The notes below the pieces were generated by a model. The model was not told the origin of the DNA, did not search any database, and was given only the letters and a program-made list of their open reading frames with translations. DNA of 64,000 bases from NCBI RefSeq assembly GCF_932526225.1, contig NC_064045.1, forward strand, positions 496,001 through 560,000, read 5' to 3'. Positions 61,451-64,000 of the stretch are shown in pieces (within the stretch, counting starts at the first letter, position 1; each line of letters begins with the position of its first letter). The stretch comes from Nematostella vectensis (lineage: Eukaryota; Cnidaria; Anthozoa; Actiniaria; Edwardsiidae). A program made the translations under genes and the position numbers.

Positions 61451-64000
61451 TTGAATCTGCCTTGTATTTGGCTAGAACTAGTTCTTTGATCTCGAACGGG
61501 TAAAGGGGCCCATGCAGATTATTTTTTTTCACGATATACACCTTATAATTATAATTGATGTCAATCGCAATCCCTGCTTCCTAAAGTTAGAGCCTAGTGC
61601 ACCACTGGAGTCCAATAGACTCCGAGAAATTTAAAAATGCATACTGCTAGTTTTGCCGCTGTTAATTTATCATATACCATTGTCTGGTCTCGCAAATAAA
61701 TAATAAGAGATACATTATATATTTCAATATATACAGAAATACTTTATATATTAATATAATATAAGAGTCTCCAGAGGGACTTTGAAGGCTGTTCCAAAAC
61801 TGTGCTTATTATACATGTACGACCTACTTTGGGTTTAGAAGTTTGTGAGAAGTCATTGAATATCTTATTCGGTTTTGATTTATCTGGTGTACTGACTAGT
61901 CCTGGTGCAGGTGACAATGGCCAGATTAGAAGAGTTCTGGGCTCTTGTCAAAGTCGTATTCGTTTTTTTATTTTTCGGTGTATTGAATAGTCCACATGGT
62001 GTTCTTTGTTAAAGGGAAGTCTCAAAACTTCTGGGTTGGACCGCATATGATACTTCTAAGAGCCTCTCGAGAGAACCAGCCTTATCTAGATTTTTTTGGT
62101 CCGTCCTGTCACGCCCAGGGCATGCACAAACACGTGTGGGCCGCACCCACCATCACTTTTGTAATGATCCCTCTTCCTTATCACAAGTCTGGTACTCTTA
62201 ACATTATGTGGTGTCATGGAGTAATGTACTCTTACATGAGAGAGAAAGCGTCTTTTGTTTTAATTTTATATTGAAACCTGTGTCAACAGGTGTAAAGTGT
62301 ATTAACACTAGCTTTACACCTGTAAAATATCAGCAACTATCTGTGATAGAAGTGGCTGGAGTAATGACAGCTTGGCTTGCTTGAACCTCTGCCTTGTATT
62401 TGGATAGAACTAGTTCTTTGATCTCGAACGGGTAAAGGGGCCCATGCAGGCTATTTTTTTTCACGATATACACCTTATAATTATAATTGATGTCCACCGC
62501 AATCCCTGCTTCCTAAAGTTAGAGCCTAGTGCACCACTGGAGTCCAATGGACACCGAGAAATTTAAAAATTCATACTGCTAGTTTTGCCGCTGTTAATTT
62601 ATCATATACCATTGTCTGGTCTCGCAAATAAATAATAAGAGATACATTATATATTTCAATATATACAGAAATACTTTATATATTAATATAATATAAGAGT
62701 CTCCAGAGGGACTTTGAAGGCTGTTCCAAAACTGTGCTTATTATACATGTACGACCTATTTTGGGTTTAGAAGTTTGTGAGAAGTCAATGAATATCTTAT
62801 TCGGTTTTGATTCTCTGGTTACTGACAAGTCCTGGTGCAGGTGCCAATGGCCAGATTAGAAGAATTCTGGGCTCTTGTCAAAGTCGTATTCGTTTTTTTT
62901 TTCGGTGTTTTTAATAGTCCACATGGTGTTCTTTGTTGAAGGGAAGTCTCAAAACTTCTGGGTTGGACCGCATGTGGTACTTCTAAGAGCCTCTCGAGAG
63001 AACAAGCCTTATCTAGATTTTTTGGTCCGTCCTGTCACGCCCAGGGCATGCACAAACACGTGTGGGCCGCACCCACCATCACTTTTGTAATGGTCCTTCT
63101 TCCTTATCACAAGTCTGCTACTCATAACATTATGTGGTGTCATGGAGTAATGTACTCTTACATGAGAGAGAAAGCGTCTTTTGTTTTAATTTTATATTGA
63201 AACCTGAGTCAACAGGTGTAAAGTGTATTAACACTAGCTTTACACCTGTAAAATATCAGCAACTATCTGTGATAGAAGTGGCTGGCGTAAAGACAGCTTG
63301 GCTTGCTTGAATCTGTGCCTTGTATTTGGATAGAACTAGTTCTTTGATCTCGAACGGGTAAAGGGGCCCATGCAGGCTATTTTTTTTTCTTTCACGATAT
63401 ACACCTTATAATTATAATTGATGTCCATCGCAATCACTGCTTCCTAAAGTTAGAGCCTAGTGCACCACTGGAGTCCAATGGACTCCGAGAAATTTAAAAA
63501 TTCATACTGCTAGTTTTGCCGCTTTTAATTTAACATATACCATTGTCTGGTCTTGCAAATAAATAATAAGAGATACTTTATACATTTCAATATATACAGA
63601 AATACTTTATATATTAATATAATATAAGAGTCTCCAGAGGGACTTTGAAGGCTGTTCCAAAAATGTGCTTATTATACATGTACGACCTACTTTGGGTTTA
63701 GAAGTTTGTGAGAAGTCATTGAATATCTTATTCGGTTTTGATTCTCTGGTTACTGACAAGTCCTGGTGCAGGTGCCAATGGCCAGATTAGAAGAGTTCTG
63801 GGCTCTTGTCAAAGTCGTATTCGTTTTTTTTTTTCGGTGTTTTGAATAGTCCACATGGTGTTCTTTGTTGAAGGGAAGTCTCAAAACTTCTGGGTTGGAC
63901 CGCATGTGGTACTTCTAAGAGCCTCTCGAGAGAACAAGCCTTATCTAGATTTTTTTGGTCCGTCCTGTCACGCCCAGGGCATGCACAAACACGTGTGGGC

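Larger units (their letters stand above)
1..64000 (+). repeat. Tandem satellite array of ~929-bp monomers, about 69 copies
   Basis: The entire window is head-to-tail copies of one monomer. Using the conserved GTGTTCTTTGTT as anchor, copies begin at 700, 1627, 2558, 3489, 4418, 5349, 6280, 7205, 8131, 9062, 9989, 10920, 11849, 12779, 13711, 14636, 15564, 16495, 17423, 18352, 19276, 20206, 21137, 22062, 22992, 23916, 24846, 25778, 26703, 27634, 28559, 29490, 30416, 31339, 32263, 33191, 34121, 35042, 35972, 36903, 37832, 38765, 39692, 40625, 41550, 42479, 43405, 44332, 45264, 46189, 47118, 48050, 48981, 49910, 50840, 51765, 52694, 53627, 54558, 55490, 56422, 57350, 58280, 59208, 60137, 61069, 61999, 62926 and 63858. 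All units are in the same orientation. No unique DNA or foreign insertion interrupts them, so every stretch without a gene is satellite. The strand given is only the reading direction used here. The family was not recognised. Confidence 0.98.
55293..64000 (+). repeat. Right-hand M/N/D/F'/I' monomers with a 5,577-bp echo
   Basis: Units M' and N at 56,422 and 57,350 recur at 61,999 and 62,926 (lags 5,577 and 5,576 bp). Matching stretches are about 56,400-57,790 and 61,980-63,370. Shared states are CATATGATACTTC, GTAATGATCCC, TTGAACCTCTGCC, GTCCACCGC, TTTTTAATAGTCC, the shortened T-run before GGTCCGTCC, and AATCTGTGCC. After that T-run 1 differs. The unit at 63,858 is cut by the window end, so the array continues to the right. 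Confidence 0.8.

Noticed and set aside
1-64000. CRISPR array
   Set aside because: Repeats of about 930 bp without short spacers, and no cas genes. The period is far too long.
1-64000. Tandem rRNA, 5S, tRNA, U-snRNA or histone gene cluster
   Set aside because: I looked for 5S, U1, U2, U5, spliced-leader and tRNA signatures and found none. No frame resembles a histone.
1-64000. Hammerhead ribozyme as in some animal satellites
   Set aside because: No CTGANGA core paired with GAAA was seen on either strand in the monomer.
1-64000. Telomeric or subtelomeric simple repeat
   Set aside because: No TTAGGG-like, TTAGG-like or TTTAGGG-like runs occur anywhere.
1-64000. Assembly or rolling-circle artefact repeating one molecule
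   Set aside because: Monomers fall into many lineages with distinct ordered variants, which a concatemer of one molecule would not show. The perfect dimer at 37,757-41,468 still deserves a read-level check.

Overview
The whole 64 kb window is one uninterrupted head-to-tail tandem array of a roughly 929-bp monomer: satellite (megasatellite) DNA. There are 69 anchor points (a conserved GTGTTCTTTGTT) spaced 921-933 bp apart, all on the same strand. I see no unique flanking sequence, no inserted transposon, no inverted unit and no recognisable gene at either end. An array this size of diverged but co-evolving monomers, with no gene-dense DNA, suggests a eukaryotic chromosome assembled from long reads, probably heterochromatic. 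The sequence does not let me name a clade, and I do not recognise the monomer family.

The monomers fall into lineages that can be told apart by eye. Reading left to right by anchor, I assign: A B B C C C D E E, A B C C C D E E* D' E*, F G C D E, F G C D E, D E D' E, F G H F' F H F', I D I D, E J G F, D E J K L F, D E J K L, M M' N D F' I' D M' N' and a final partial unit. D is the long type (about 931-933 bp, reading ATTTATCTGGTGTACTGACT). E is the short type (about 925 bp, reading ATTCTCTGGTTACTGACAAG). C, F, I and J carry an EcoRI site (AGAAGAATTCTGG). Starred units are hybrids.

There is no single higher-order period. Instead, multi-monomer blocks were copied at several scales: 2-mers (1,856-1,860 bp), 3-mers, 4-mers, 5-mers (about 4,640 bp), 6-mers (about 5,577 bp), an 8-mer (about 7,431 bp), and one dispersed 3-mer copied 22.3 kb away. 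The youngest event, a 1,860-bp dimer at 37,757-41,468, shows no mismatch on line-by-line reading. Unequal exchange and conversion among lineages explain the pattern.

Each monomer has a recurring plus-strand open frame of up to 92 codons, an overlapping plus-strand frame of up to 69 codons, and a minus-strand frame that is usually about 55 codons and reaches 97 in one copy. None resembles a protein I know. All are repeatedly broken or extended by single-base and homopolymer changes, so I treat them as incidental. Each monomer also has several short perfect palindromes, the most striking being a 12-bp-arm hairpin near a competing 5-bp hairpin. I found no convincing RNA gene, promoter, ribozyme or CENP-B box. 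The interest of the window lies in its array architecture and recent turnover.
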